Shown here piece by piece: positions 8,415 through 16,867 of a DNA stretch of 64,000 bases. The first letter of the stretch is position 1, and each line of letters begins with the position of its first letter. The DNA comes from Planctomycetota bacterium (GTDB lineage Bacteria > Planctomycetota > MHYJ01 > JACQXL01 > JACQZI01): assembly GCA_016207825.1 (NCBI GenBank), contig JACQZI010000005.1, positions 1 through 64,000 of the forward strand, read 5' to 3'. The translations under genes were made by a program, and so were the position numbers. The notes below the pieces were generated by a model, which was given only the letters and a program-made list of their open reading frames with translations, was not told the DNA's origin and made no database searches.

Positions 8415-8825
8415 TTATAACCAGTTTCGTATTTTTATTAAAGCGGCTTCATGAATTGTTTCTTCGGTAAGAATATTTTGGAGAATATTCCTAAGGTTGC
8501 TGTTCGAAGCCAACTTAACGCATTTCTTATAAATCGAAATGGCTTTCTTTTCTGAAGCAAGATGGCTCCGGACGATTTCCGCCGGGGTTTTCATGCCTTC
8601 CGTAAATCCAAAGTCCCATTCAGCCGTTCCGCCCAACCGGCTGATTTCCAGCGAAACCAAATCAGCATGCCGGCTTTCCGCCTGCCCGAAATTGTGGAAA
8701 AGCTGGACCAGCCATGGATGTTTCGCGAAAGATGTGGCGTGCCTCGGATACAGGAAAATATCGCTGTATTCCATCCGCAAAGCCTTTTGCAGGTAGGTAA
8801 CAAGTTTTTCCTTATTATCCGCCAT
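8415..8825 (-). CDS. Ferritin-like (rubrerythrin-type) four-helix protein
   Basis: 136 residues, all-helical. Candidate di-iron ligands are spaced as in ferritin-like proteins: EYSD near residue 19, QAESRHA near 50, and TEETIHEAAL near the end, with a YPRHA segment between. The family takes part in iron or oxidative-stress chemistry. Its ATG lies 3 bp after the stop of the ferredoxin gene, so the two are one transcriptional and probably translationally coupled unit; the ferredoxin is a plausible electron donor. Ligand assignment is from pattern only. Confidence 0.8.
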   Translation of the reverse strand: MADNKEKLVTYLQKALRMEYSDIFLYPRHATSFAKHPWLVQLFHNFGQAESRHADLVSLEISRLGGTAEWDFGFTEGMKTPAEIVRSHLASEKKAISIYKKCVKLASNSNLRNILQNILTEETIHEAALIKIRNWL

Positions 8826-8828
8826 TTA

Positions 8829-9023
8829 TTATTGGATCTTAATCGCTTCAGCCGGGCATGATTCAGCTGCTTCCTTGCAGCAAGCTTCTGCGCTCGCCGG
8901 GACCGGATTAACCTTGACCTTGGCAATATCATCCGTTCCCATCTCAAAAACGTCAGGGCATGTTTCCACGCAAAGCCCGCAACTGGTGCATGCTTCTTTA
9001 TCTACAATTGCTTTCATGTTCAT
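8829..9023 (-). CDS. 4Fe-4S ferredoxin
   Basis: 64 residues. CTSCGLCVETCPDVF gives three cluster cysteines in C-x2-C-x2-C form plus CP, and a distal ESCPAEAI supplies the fourth. A CC pair near residue 48 is extra. This is the single-cluster ferredoxin pattern with the second site lost. Start either at 9023 (MNMKAIV) or at the internal MKAIV; an AAGGAAG ribosome site fits either. It probably passes electrons to the ferritin-like protein encoded immediately downstream. Confidence 0.9.
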   Translation of the reverse strand: MNMKAIVDKEACTSCGLCVETCPDVFEMGTDDIAKVKVNPVPASAEACCKEAAESCPAEAIKIQ

Positions 9024-9145
9024 TCTTCCTTTCTAAAATCTAATCAAATGCGTTAAAATTATATATTCCCTTAAATAAAGGGTCAAGGATTTTCACCACC
9101 CTATTTTTATAAATATCACATCTGGAAATAGCCGATAATTACAAT

Positions 9146-9655
9146 ATGATTTACCTGCGTCTTCCCGGAATGCTGTTTATCATATTGTCCGTTATCGCGC
9201 CGGTATTGTATCTCAAATTCAGCGATTTGCACTTTTTCCAGCCTAAAGATTATCTGATGGTCGCGCTTACATTTGCCGGCTCCTTGACGTCCGGTATCTG
9301 CCTCTTGGTCCTGGCACAGTGGAAAAAGATGGCCCAGCCGATTCCCCCTCCACCTCCGTCTTCATATCCGCGGGTGGAATTCAAAAAGCCCGTGGTCCAC
9401 AAAAAGGCATCCAGGCACAATATGAAACCGGCGACCGAAGCTGATTTTGTGGTTTTCTCAGATGATAACAAACCGGATTTCAATACCCTGATGGAGGATT
9501 TCAAGAATTATATTAAATTGGAAGCATGGGGAATGGCTCTAGCCAAGGCAAATGAAATACTGCATTATTATCCCGATAAGCCGGAAACCGCCAAGGTGCG
9601 CGCGAACCTTTCCTTCCTTACCCAGCAGATAAAAAAAGAGTCACCGCAGGGATGA
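9146..9655 (+). CDS. Membrane protein with a short C-terminal TPR-like segment
   Basis: 169 residues. Two membrane helices (about residues 8-24 and 36-58) are followed by a proline-rich linker (PIPPPPPSS), a basic stretch and a helical pair (LMEDFKNYIKLEAWGMALAKA and the ILHYYPDKPE turn) that looks like one TPR unit. Function not recognised. It ends tail-to-tail with the O-antigen-ligase-like gene, overlapping it by 15 bp. Its ATG directly follows an AT-rich -10-like GATAAT, so a short or absent leader is possible. Confidence 0.75.
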   Translation: MIYLRLPGMLFIILSVIAPVLYLKFSDLHFFQPKDYLMVALTFAGSLTSGICLLVLAQWKKMAQPIPPPPPSSYPRVEFKKPVVHKKASRHNMKPATEADFVVFSDDNKPDFNTLMEDFKNYIKLEAWGMALAKANEILHYYPDKPETAKVRANLSFLTQQIKKESPQG

Positions 9656-11794
9656 TTTCCTCATTATATCCTTTATCATCTCAGGCGTCAGCTTCAGTCT
9701 CTTAAGCTTTACGCCCTCATTCAATCTCAATGCCTGTTTGTAAGCCTCAAGCGCTGCCGGGATTTCATCAATCGCCTCAAGCGCTTTGCCAAGCCTATAC
9801 ATATATTCCGGCTTGGTCGGGTATAAAGAAACCGCATTACTGAAACATTCCGCGCTTTCCTTTAGCCTCTCATCTCGCCGGCGCATGAAAGAAACCTTTT
9901 GCGCGATATCCGATTCTGTTTTAATCCATTCCGCTAACATCTCCGCATCCTCCTGCAGAAACGTCCCTTTCATAAAATAAAGCGAGGCGGAAAACGGGCT
10001 TAGTTCTATTGCCTTATTAATATATCCATAAATAACTTTCTGCCATACGTCAAACCTTACTTTTTCCGGCTTATTAACCATATGTAAAAAAGGAGCCATT
10101 ACTAGATTCGGCCTGATATCCCAAGTATTACTCTCCAACGCCATGGCTAACTTTTTTCCCGCTTCCACCCTGCCGGATATCAATTCTTCCTGGCTCATAT
10201 CAATCATATAATCAACCAATATCAACCTCGGCACAAGCCACAGGTTCACCAGAAAAACTATGGCAAGTGCGACTGCCAATACCGTTGCCTTAAGCACGAA
10301 ACCGGTTTTGATGATATGCTCTTTACTTTTAAATACCAGCCCCACCAGCAATCCCCCGGCCAGCCAGATGCTCATGGAAAGCCCGGCCTCGGAGAAGTTA
10401 AAATCAACCAAACTATGCAAAAGGAATCCGCAAATCCCGGCAATCAATCCCGTAATGTAATAATTAGTGATGGGTATCCTATATATTAAAAGGAAAGAAA
10501 CCAGCCAGATGATAAAGAATACAGCCAACCCTATTTCCGGGATATCCGATATGGCAAAGACTCCCTGAAATGCCTGTGCCAATAAGAATGCAACGAACGC
10601 CCCTATGATAACGCCTACCACCACACCTTTTCCCTCTCCCCCTCTGGGAGATGCCGGGAGAGGGGTATTTTCCTCTGTTTTAAGATTGTTTATCCCCTTA
10701 AACCCGCGGATAAGGATAATAAGCCAGATAGTGCAAAAAGTTATAATGCCGATAATTCCCAATTCGGAAAACACTTCCAATAAAACATTATGCGCCGTAG
10801 TCGTTTCCCCTGCCCAGACCGGCTTATACATCGTATAGGGGTCGGCGAAGTTGGACAGCCCCACCCCGGTCCATAAATTATTCTTAATCACCCCCCAGGC
10901 GCCTTGCCAGTAGCCGAACCGGGTTTGCATAGATTCGTTCCCCCAAAGTGCCCAGAATAATACCGCCAGCCCGATAATCACAACAGGCGGCACGATAAAA
11001 CGCAACGGTTTATTGAATCGATTCCACAACGCGATTGTAAACAATAAGATAATGCTTATGAGGGCCGCCACCCAGGCGCCTTTTGCGCCCGTTGAGTAAA
11101 GAATGAAGCTCATAAGGACAAGCAATAACCAATAACCAATTACCAATTTCCAATTACGTTTAAGAAACGAATAGATGGAACACGCTAAAAAAATCGGGAT
11201 AACCAAAACGAGAAATCCACCCAAAGAGTTCTGGTAGATAAAAGTCCCGAAAGGCTCGTTGGCATTGACGCGTGACATGAATTCTTCCTCTAATTCCTGC
11301 GGGACACTCGTCCCTCCTGAGGAATTCGCAATAATCGTTTGTCTCATCTCCTCCAATCCCCAGAGATACTGGTAAAGGGCGAAACAAACTATCACCGCTC
11401 CGGTCGCCAGGAAAACACCGCTTATTAGACGAACAACTGACAACTGATAACTGACAACTCCCATTACGAGTTGTATGACCAGATAAAACAGCATTATATC
11501 GCCCAGCCAGATAAAAGCCGTGCCGAATGCCGCGAATTTGTATCCTGCCCATAAAGGCGAAAGGATAATCGTTATAGCCCAGACCAAAAGCAATCCGCCC
11601 AAGCCCAAAAGATTAATCAGCCTAAGCTCACCTGAAAACGCCTGATAAACCAGACGAATAAGAAAGGCAATAATGATAAAAGAAGTGATAAAGATATTCA
11701 CTCCGGTTCCGGCAGTGCTCCCGCAGACCAGGAGTTTTAGGACTATGGCGCAGCTCAAAAGCCCCAAGACCAATAGATGAAAAATACGTGCCAT
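9641..11794 (-). CDS. O-antigen ligase/polymerase-like membrane protein with C-terminal TPRs
   Basis: 717 residues. About a dozen hydrophobic helices. The large periplasmic loop region carries the Wzy_C-type signature GVGLSNFADPYTMY...TTAHNVLLEVFSELG, typical of O-antigen ligases and polymerases. Residues beyond about 590 form TPR-like helices (YPTKPEYMYRLGKALEAIDE). It should join or polymerise surface polysaccharide in the periplasm. Three stretches look like intergenic mini-repeats captured in frame: NTPLPASPRGGEGKG at about 10623-10670, NWKLVIGYWLL at about 11120-11160 and VVSYQLSVV at about 11430-11460. A weak TTGAAG-N16-TATACT promoter ends 9 bp before the ATG. Confidence 0.85.
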   Translation of the reverse strand: MARIFHLLVLGLLSCAIVLKLLVCGSTAGTGVNIFITSFIIIAFLIRLVYQAFSGELRLINLLGLGGLLLVWAITIILSPLWAGYKFAAFGTAFIWLGDIMLFYLVIQLVMGVVSYQLSVVRLISGVFLATGAVIVCFALYQYLWGLEEMRQTIIANSSGGTSVPQELEEEFMSRVNANEPFGTFIYQNSLGGFLVLVIPIFLACSIYSFLKRNWKLVIGYWLLLVLMSFILYSTGAKGAWVAALISIILLFTIALWNRFNKPLRFIVPPVVIIGLAVLFWALWGNESMQTRFGYWQGAWGVIKNNLWTGVGLSNFADPYTMYKPVWAGETTTAHNVLLEVFSELGIIGIITFCTIWLIILIRGFKGINNLKTEENTPLPASPRGGEGKGVVVGVIIGAFVAFLLAQAFQGVFAISDIPEIGLAVFFIIWLVSFLLIYRIPITNYYITGLIAGICGFLLHSLVDFNFSEAGLSMSIWLAGGLLVGLVFKSKEHIIKTGFVLKATVLAVALAIVFLVNLWLVPRLILVDYMIDMSQEELISGRVEAGKKLAMALESNTWDIRPNLVMAPFLHMVNKPEKVRFDVWQKVIYGYINKAIELSPFSASLYFMKGTFLQEDAEMLAEWIKTESDIAQKVSFMRRRDERLKESAECFSNAVSLYPTKPEYMYRLGKALEAIDEIPAALEAYKQALRLNEGVKLKRLKLTPEMIKDIMRKSSLR

Positions 11795-11916
11795 GATGGC
11801 TATAGTATAGATATTTTCCCCCTGTCTTCAAGTAAAATACTTCACCGGCTGTTAAACGGCCCCAACAGAATACTTTTTAACCCATAACTAATTTAACTTT
11901 AAACTCCGGTAAATTA

Positions 11917-11944
11917 TTGACATTTCCGCTAACAATGATATCTT
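11917..11944 (+). promoter_or_regulatory. Sigma-70-type promoter
   Basis: TTGACA, 16-bp spacer, TATCTT, leaving a leader of about 17 nt before the ATG at 11968. No clear ribosome site. Confidence 0.5.
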
Positions 11945-11967
11945 ACCGTAAAAAGATTGGATAAACC

Positions 11968-12621
11968 ATGGAAAGAATACCAACCAGACATGTTCTGCAA
12001 AACACCGTCGTACAGTGGATAGTTTCCATAGCTATTTACCTGGCGCTCGGCGGGTTTTTCATGTGGTATTACTCTGTGCGAGGCTACTCTTACGATTTAT
12101 TTACAGTCAATAAAGGCATCGCCCTGGCGGCGCTTTTTTCGATATGCATTTCCATATCCCTGGGGCCTCTTTCCAGGTTTATCATTTTCATCGGCAAACT
12201 TTTACCCTACCGGCGCACCCTGGGAATGATTGGCGCATACATGGTTGTTGCGCATATAACGCTTTCGTTTTTCTTTCTCCCTGAAATATTTCCCCTGGAA
12301 TGGTTCCTGGAACACTGGCCGACTATCATCTTCTGCATCCCGGCCGTTTTACTGCTCCTGATGATTGCCCTGCTTTCCTATCCATCGGGATTTAAATGGC
12401 TGGTTAAAAAGAAATTACAGTTCTTTCCGAAATTCGTCTGGCTTGCACTGGGTTTTGCTTTAGGGCATATCCTCTTTTTAGGGAAAATACCTGATTGGAT
12501 AGAATGGATTAAAACATTTTACACTCCTTTGCCCCATGCTACCTTACCGGCAAGTATTTTTTGTATCATAGTGCTATTTTTGAAATTGCTCGATATCATA
12601 TGGGGTAAACGAAACCATTAA
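11968..12621 (+). CDS. Ferric-reductase-like transmembrane protein (YedZ/MsrQ type)
   Basis: 217 residues, six hydrophobic helices. The core helix pair has the Ferric_reduct pattern: SISLGPLSRF, then RRTLGMIGAYMVVAHITLSF with the first haem-ligand candidate histidine. A second candidate is the histidine of LALGFALGHILFLGK. Members carry b-type haem and move electrons across the membrane, as MsrQ does for MsrP. No reductase partner is adjacent, but three DOMON proteins are encoded just downstream, and DOMON and ferric-reductase/cytochrome b561 modules often cooperate. Whether they do here is inference. Confidence 0.75.
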   Translation: MERIPTRHVLQNTVVQWIVSIAIYLALGGFFMWYYSVRGYSYDLFTVNKGIALAALFSICISISLGPLSRFIIFIGKLLPYRRTLGMIGAYMVVAHITLSFFFLPEIFPLEWFLEHWPTIIFCIPAVLLLLMIALLSYPSGFKWLVKKKLQFFPKFVWLALGFALGHILFLGKIPDWIEWIKTFYTPLPHATLPASIFCIIVLFLKLLDIIWGKRNH

Positions 12622-12941
12622 AAAACGCCCCTGTTGTGTTTCAACTGTCTCATTTATCATAAAGCCTCATTTACTTTAAAAGAAACCGATTTTTCCAAAC
12701 TTCAATATATCTCACTACCTAATACCATATAATCATTGGTGTTATGATAAGGTAGGATTTAAATATCTGTCTCAATAACAATAATTTAAGCCAGAACAGT
12801 CTCATTAATAGCGATTAAATGATACAGTTTTATCACATAATTTAACTATCGTCTTTTATTTAATGCCTTTATTTATAATGGGTTAGATACATCTACAGCA
12901 TTTATACTCTTATTGGCACGATATTTGCTATATTATAGCTT
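12622..12941 (+). promoter_or_regulatory. 320-bp AT-rich intergenic regulatory region
   Basis: No gene. Contains three copies of a TGTCTCA-like motif (12646-12656, 12768-12777, 12797-12808 as AGTCTCATTAA), an inverted repeat TCATTAAT-AGCG-ATTAAATGA at 12802-12822, and the sigma-54 promoter at 12914. The repeated motif and the palindrome are candidate activator sites about 100-270 bp upstream of the promoter. Confidence 0.45.
12914..12929 (+). promoter_or_regulatory. Sigma-54 (-24/-12) promoter of the DOMON operon
   Basis: TGGCACG-ATAT-TTGCT, the same perfect sequence as in modules A and B. Predicted start near 12940, only about 2 bp before the first ATG (12942). Confidence 0.92.
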
Positions 12942-14669
12942 ATGTTGCATACTAGAATGATAACACCCCTATCAAAGATAAATCTCTTTATCAAAGGAAG
13001 GGCAAACTGGTTTACAATAGCGCTCTTTTTTTTATTATTAAGCATCATCAGTTTTGGTATTAGCGGTTTTTGCAATAAATATGAAGGAAATGAAACCGAA
13101 GTCGGAAGCAGCGGGATAAGCCAGATTACTTCGCCTGCACCGCCCGGCGGAACGGTTGATATCCCGATTACCGCCACACTCTCGTGGGAAATTGTTCCCG
13201 GTGCAACTCATTATGCGGTTTATTTCGGTTTAACTACGGACGGCTTGAGCCCGGTTACAAATACGATGTTGACTAATTATGAGCCGGGAATTCTTGAATA
13301 TAACACTACTTATTACTGGCGGGTAGATCCTAATAACATTAATCAGGTTGTCATCGGACAATTGTGGTCTTTTACTACGATGGCTCAAGCAACAAATTCT
13401 CCGCCGCAGGCAAACACTCCCAATCCGGCAAATGGCGCCACTAATATTCCAGCTGCCTGCCAGCTTTCCTGGGCTGCGGCAACCGGGACGAATTCTTATA
13501 CGATTTATTGCGGAACATCCTCTCCTCCTCCCTTAGTAACAACCTCCACAGTAACAGCTTATCATCCGGGTATTCTTGCCTACAACACCACCTATTACTG
13601 GCGGATAGATTCCAATAATAACGCTGGGACCACCCAGGGAGTAGTATGGAGTTTTAAAACCAAAGCACCGCCGGTAAATCCGCCAGCTCAGGCAACAAAT
13701 CCAACGCCGGCGAATGGCGCAACGAATATTATTGCAAATACCCAACTATCATGGGCTATGGCCACCGATGCCACTTCTTATGACGTGTATTTCGGAACAG
13801 TTAACCCGCCGCCGCTCAAAATAACCACCCTTGACACAACCTATAACCCGGGAACGCTTAATAATAATACCGCTTATTATTGGCGGGTAAATTCCAAGAA
13901 TATCGTCGGAACCACCCAGGGAGCAGTATGGAACTTTACCACACGGGCACAAGAAACCGCTCCCAATCCGCCATCCGGATTAACGGCTACGGCATTATCA
14001 TCTTCCCAGGTGGTCATCTCCTGGACCGATAATTCCGGCGATGAAACCGGCTTTATCGTGGAACGCAAAACCGGTCCCGCCGGCACATATGCGGTAATTA
14101 CCACTCTGCCTGCAAATACCGGTGTGTACACGGATATCAGCGCAGCGCCCTTCACCACCTACTATTACCGGCTGGCGGCATGCAATGCCTCAGGAAATAG
14201 CGCTTATTCCAATGAAGCTTCTGCCGTCACTTTCAACCGGATTGCTTCCGGCACTATGGTCCTGCAGTGGAAAGCCGAAGGCGACAATCTCAGAATCAGG
14301 GTCAGCGCACCGGCTACCGGCTGGATCTCTGTCGGGTTTGACGCGACTAATAGGCATCAGGACGCAAATATCATCATAGGTTACATCAGTAACGGCAGGC
14401 TGTTTATCCAAGACGATTACGGCACAGGCTCCACCACCCACTCCTCCGATATTTCGCTGGGCGGGACCGATAACATCACGGAGAAAACCGGCGCCGAAGC
14501 CAACGGGACCACCGAACTGGTTTTTACGATTCCGCTTAATTCAGGCGATTCACGCGATAAACCGCTCGTTGTCGGCAATAGTTATAATGTAATACTGGGT
14601 TACGGCAACACGGATAATTTTACCGGCATGCATGCGTTCGCTAGAACTATAAATATAAAGATTCAATGA
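12942..14669 (+). CDS. Secreted protein with fibronectin-type-III-like repeats and a DOMON domain
   Basis: 575 residues. A hydrophobic segment near residues 25-45 is a signal or anchor. Three FN3-like repeats with the motif YNTTYYWRVD/S and ANGATNI follow, each about 90 residues, then a canonical FN3 domain (PSGLTATALSSSQVVISW, YYYRLAACNASG). The last 150 residues are a DOMON domain (MVLQWKAEGDNLRIRVSA, GWISVGFD, DANIIIGYI, TGMHAFARTINIKIQ). The methionine near its start and the histidine near its end match haem-ligand positions of DOMON cytochromes, so haem binding is possible. Start at 12942 or 12957; neither has a ribosome site, in line with a nearly leaderless sigma-54 transcript. Confidence 0.85.
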   Translation: MLHTRMITPLSKINLFIKGRANWFTIALFFLLLSIISFGISGFCNKYEGNETEVGSSGISQITSPAPPGGTVDIPITATLSWEIVPGATHYAVYFGLTTDGLSPVTNTMLTNYEPGILEYNTTYYWRVDPNNINQVVIGQLWSFTTMAQATNSPPQANTPNPANGATNIPAACQLSWAAATGTNSYTIYCGTSSPPPLVTTSTVTAYHPGILAYNTTYYWRIDSNNNAGTTQGVVWSFKTKAPPVNPPAQATNPTPANGATNIIANTQLSWAMATDATSYDVYFGTVNPPPLKITTLDTTYNPGTLNNNTAYYWRVNSKNIVGTTQGAVWNFTTRAQETAPNPPSGLTATALSSSQVVISWTDNSGDETGFIVERKTGPAGTYAVITTLPANTGVYTDISAAPFTTYYYRLAACNASGNSAYSNEASAVTFNRIASGTMVLQWKAEGDNLRIRVSAPATGWISVGFDATNRHQDANIIIGYISNGRLFIQDDYGTGSTTHSSDISLGGTDNITEKTGAEANGTTELVFTIPLNSGDSRDKPLVVGNSYNVILGYGNTDNFTGMHAFARTINIKIQ

Positions 14670-14697
14670 GCTTTTTTAAGCAGAAAGGATTCTCGGC

Positions 14698-15474
14698 ATG
14701 AAAAAGATATTAGTGGTTTTAGGCTTGCTGGCATTACTCGCCCAGTCCGTATCGGCAGATGAAGCAGAAAACGCGCCATCCGAATTAACGGCAACTTCCT
14801 TATCTTCTTCCGAGGTCGTTATCTCTTGGTCGGATAATTCCTCTGATGAAACCGGCTTTGTCATCGAACGCAAAACTGCTGTCACCGGCACTTATGCGGC
14901 GATTGTCACAACGACCGCCAATACGACCGTTTATACCGATACCGCGCTGTCATCATTCACCACGTATTATTACCGCCTCTCGGCAGTTAATGACACGGAA
15001 ACGAGCGCCTATTCCAATGAGGTTCCTGCCGTTACATTCAACCGGACGACTGCCGGTGATATGGTTCTGCAGTGGAAAGCCGAAGGCAATAATCTCAGAA
15101 TCAGGGTCAGCGCACCGACTGCCGGCTGGGTTGCAGTCGGTTTTAAAACTGCCGCGGGCAAAAAGGACGCTAATATCATCATGGGATACGTTAAAAAGAA
15201 CGGGGTATTTATCGAGGATAATTACGGCATAGGCGCCACGAACCACGCCGCCGATACTGCCGGGGGAGGAACCGATAACGTCACGGAGAAAACCGGCACC
15301 GAAGCCAAAGGGACCACCGAACTGGTTTTCACTATCCCGCTCGATTCCGGCGATGACCGGGATAAAAAACTCGTCGTCGGCAATACCTACAATACGATGC
15401 TGGCTTACGGCAAAACGGATAATTTTACCGGCATGCATACGTTTTTCAGGGTCATAAAGATAAAAATCCAATGA
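14698..15474 (+). CDS. Secreted FN3-DOMON protein
   Basis: 258 residues. Signal peptide residues 1-20 with cleavage at SVSA-DEAE. One FN3 domain (about 25-115) and one DOMON domain (about 118-258) follow, nearly identical in plan to the C-terminal half of the preceding protein, including the final MHTFFRVIKIKIQ with the conserved histidine. The two genes are 28 bp apart and clearly arose by duplication. The stop overlaps the next gene's ATG (ATGA), so translation is coupled to the beta-barrel protein. Probable periplasmic or surface redox or ligand-binding protein. Confidence 0.87.
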   Translation: MKKILVVLGLLALLAQSVSADEAENAPSELTATSLSSSEVVISWSDNSSDETGFVIERKTAVTGTYAAIVTTTANTTVYTDTALSSFTTYYYRLSAVNDTETSAYSNEVPAVTFNRTTAGDMVLQWKAEGNNLRIRVSAPTAGWVAVGFKTAAGKKDANIIMGYVKKNGVFIEDNYGIGATNHAADTAGGGTDNVTEKTGTEAKGTTELVFTIPLDSGDDRDKKLVVGNTYNTMLAYGKTDNFTGMHTFFRVIKIKIQ

Positions 15475-16253
15475 TAAAAAAAATATTGCCTATCTTGCTC
15501 CTGGTTGGATTAATTATCCTGCCGGTCTTGGCGGATGAACCGGAAGAGGAGACGGAAGAAGAATCCCTGGAATATGTTTATTTTCCTTCAGAAATGATTA
15601 ACCTGAAAATGCCCAACCAGCAGGAGCCGCATTCGCTGATTTTCATCATCACGCACCGCTTCTACGGTGAGTTAAACCATAACCCCATGGAAACCGCCAA
15701 CCTCTTATTCGGCATTAAATATATCGCTTCTCCCAAGGTGGAACTGGAAGCGCTCTACGGAATGAACCAGAATGAATACAGCATCGGCGCCGGTTATTAT
15801 TTCCTGAACTCAGGGATTATACACGGCCAATTCAATGCCACCCTTTTTGATTATAAGGACATTGCCTTTGAAGAAAGAAGCATCAATGCTTTTTACCAGC
15901 TCTCTATGGATACCAAGCCGCTTTTCAAGCATGTTACGCCGGTGGTTAATGCCGGTTATGACGGCTACTATGAAAGGTTCGGCTACGGCTTCGGCTTAAA
16001 AATAGCTTTCAATATCGCGAACTCAACGGTAAAAAAAGTAAACATCATCAGCGAATATTATCCTATTACGGATCCCGAAGCAGGAATCACCCAGCCCAAG
16101 CCGGTCTCCTGTTTCGGCATCGGCATAGATACCTTCCGGCACAATTTTGTCCTCCAGGTGACTAACGGCAACGAAGCGGGTGTCAGGCGGCTTATGCTGG
16201 GCGCGCCTGACGACGAGCTTCACTTCGGTTTTAATATACTCGTGAAATTCTGA
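15471..16253 (+). CDS. Predicted outer-membrane beta-barrel protein (DUF5777-like)
   Basis: 260 residues. Signal peptide 1-21 (LPVLA-DEPE), an acidic linker, then alternating amphipathic strands (IFIITHRFYGEL, KYIASPKVELEALYGM, YSIGAGYYF) ending in LHFGFNILVKF with a terminal Phe, the usual barrel C-terminus. The pattern with IxxHRFGxL and the strand spacing recalls DUF5777-type barrels, which in other genomes occur with periplasmic electron-transfer proteins. Sandwiched between DOMON genes, it may form an outer-membrane component with them. Confidence 0.75.
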   Translation: MIKKILPILLLVGLIILPVLADEPEEETEEESLEYVYFPSEMINLKMPNQQEPHSLIFIITHRFYGELNHNPMETANLLFGIKYIASPKVELEALYGMNQNEYSIGAGYYFLNSGIIHGQFNATLFDYKDIAFEERSINAFYQLSMDTKPLFKHVTPVVNAGYDGYYERFGYGFGLKIAFNIANSTVKKVNIISEYYPITDPEAGITQPKPVSCFGIGIDTFRHNFVLQVTNGNEAGVRRLMLGAPDDELHFGFNILVKF

Positions 16254-16267
16254 AAGGATGGCGTGGC

Positions 16268-16804
16268 ATGAAAAAAATAGTATTGGCTCTTTTCTGTCTG
16301 GCAATAATGGCAATCAATAATGGTTTCAGTTGCAATACCCACGACGAACAGGTGTCATCCGGCTCTTCCGGCGCCGCCGTAGGACAGGTGACGGCCGCGG
16401 GTGTTACCATGAAGTGGTCTGTGGTGGGAACCGATTTATCCGTAACACTCAGCGCCCAGACTGCCGGCTGGGTCGCGGTCGGGTTTAACCCTACCAACAG
16501 GCACCAGGGCGCCAATATTATCATCGGCTATGTCAGCGGAGGCGTGGCATTTATCGAGGACAACTTCGGCAACGGCCCTACCACCCATGTTACCGATGGA
16601 ATCCAAAACGTTACGGAAAAAACCGGGACCGAGGCCGGCGGCATTACCGAAATAAGTTTTAAAATACCGCTTAATTCCGGCGACGCCCAGGACCAGCCGC
16701 TGGTTGTTGGGACCAACTGCACGATAATATTGGCTTACGGTCCGGCGGATAATTTCACCACCCAACACACCAGTATGGGGACTGCGCTTATCAGAATCCA
16801 ATAA
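16268..16804 (+). CDS. Single-DOMON-domain secreted protein, probable lipoprotein
   Basis: 178 residues. N-terminal signal MKKIVLALFCLAIMAINNGFSC ends in a cysteine with a lipobox-like FSC, so lipidation is plausible though the box is not canonical. The rest is one DOMON domain: VTMKWSVVGTDLSVTL, GWVAVGFNPTNRHQGANI, FTTQHTSMGTALIRIQ, keeping a histidine near the C-terminus. Third DOMON gene of the operon that begins at the 12914 sigma-54 promoter. The activator of module B follows after its own sigma-70 promoter. Confidence 0.85.
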   Translation: MKKIVLALFCLAIMAINNGFSCNTHDEQVSSGSSGAAVGQVTAAGVTMKWSVVGTDLSVTLSAQTAGWVAVGFNPTNRHQGANIIIGYVSGGVAFIEDNFGNGPTTHVTDGIQNVTEKTGTEAGGITEISFKIPLNSGDAQDQPLVVGTNCTIILAYGPADNFTTQHTSMGTALIRIQ

Positions 16805-16831
16805 TCCAGGCGATGATTTCCCGTTTACTAC

Positions 16832-16860
16832 TTGACAATCACCCATTTTTTCTATATAAC
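16832..16860 (+). promoter_or_regulatory. Near-consensus sigma-70 promoter of activator B, leaderless
   Basis: TTGACA (16832-16837), 17-bp spacer, TATAAC (16855-16860). The ATG is at 16868, 7 bp after the -10 box. Confidence 0.85.
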
Positions 16861-16867
16861 CAATATC

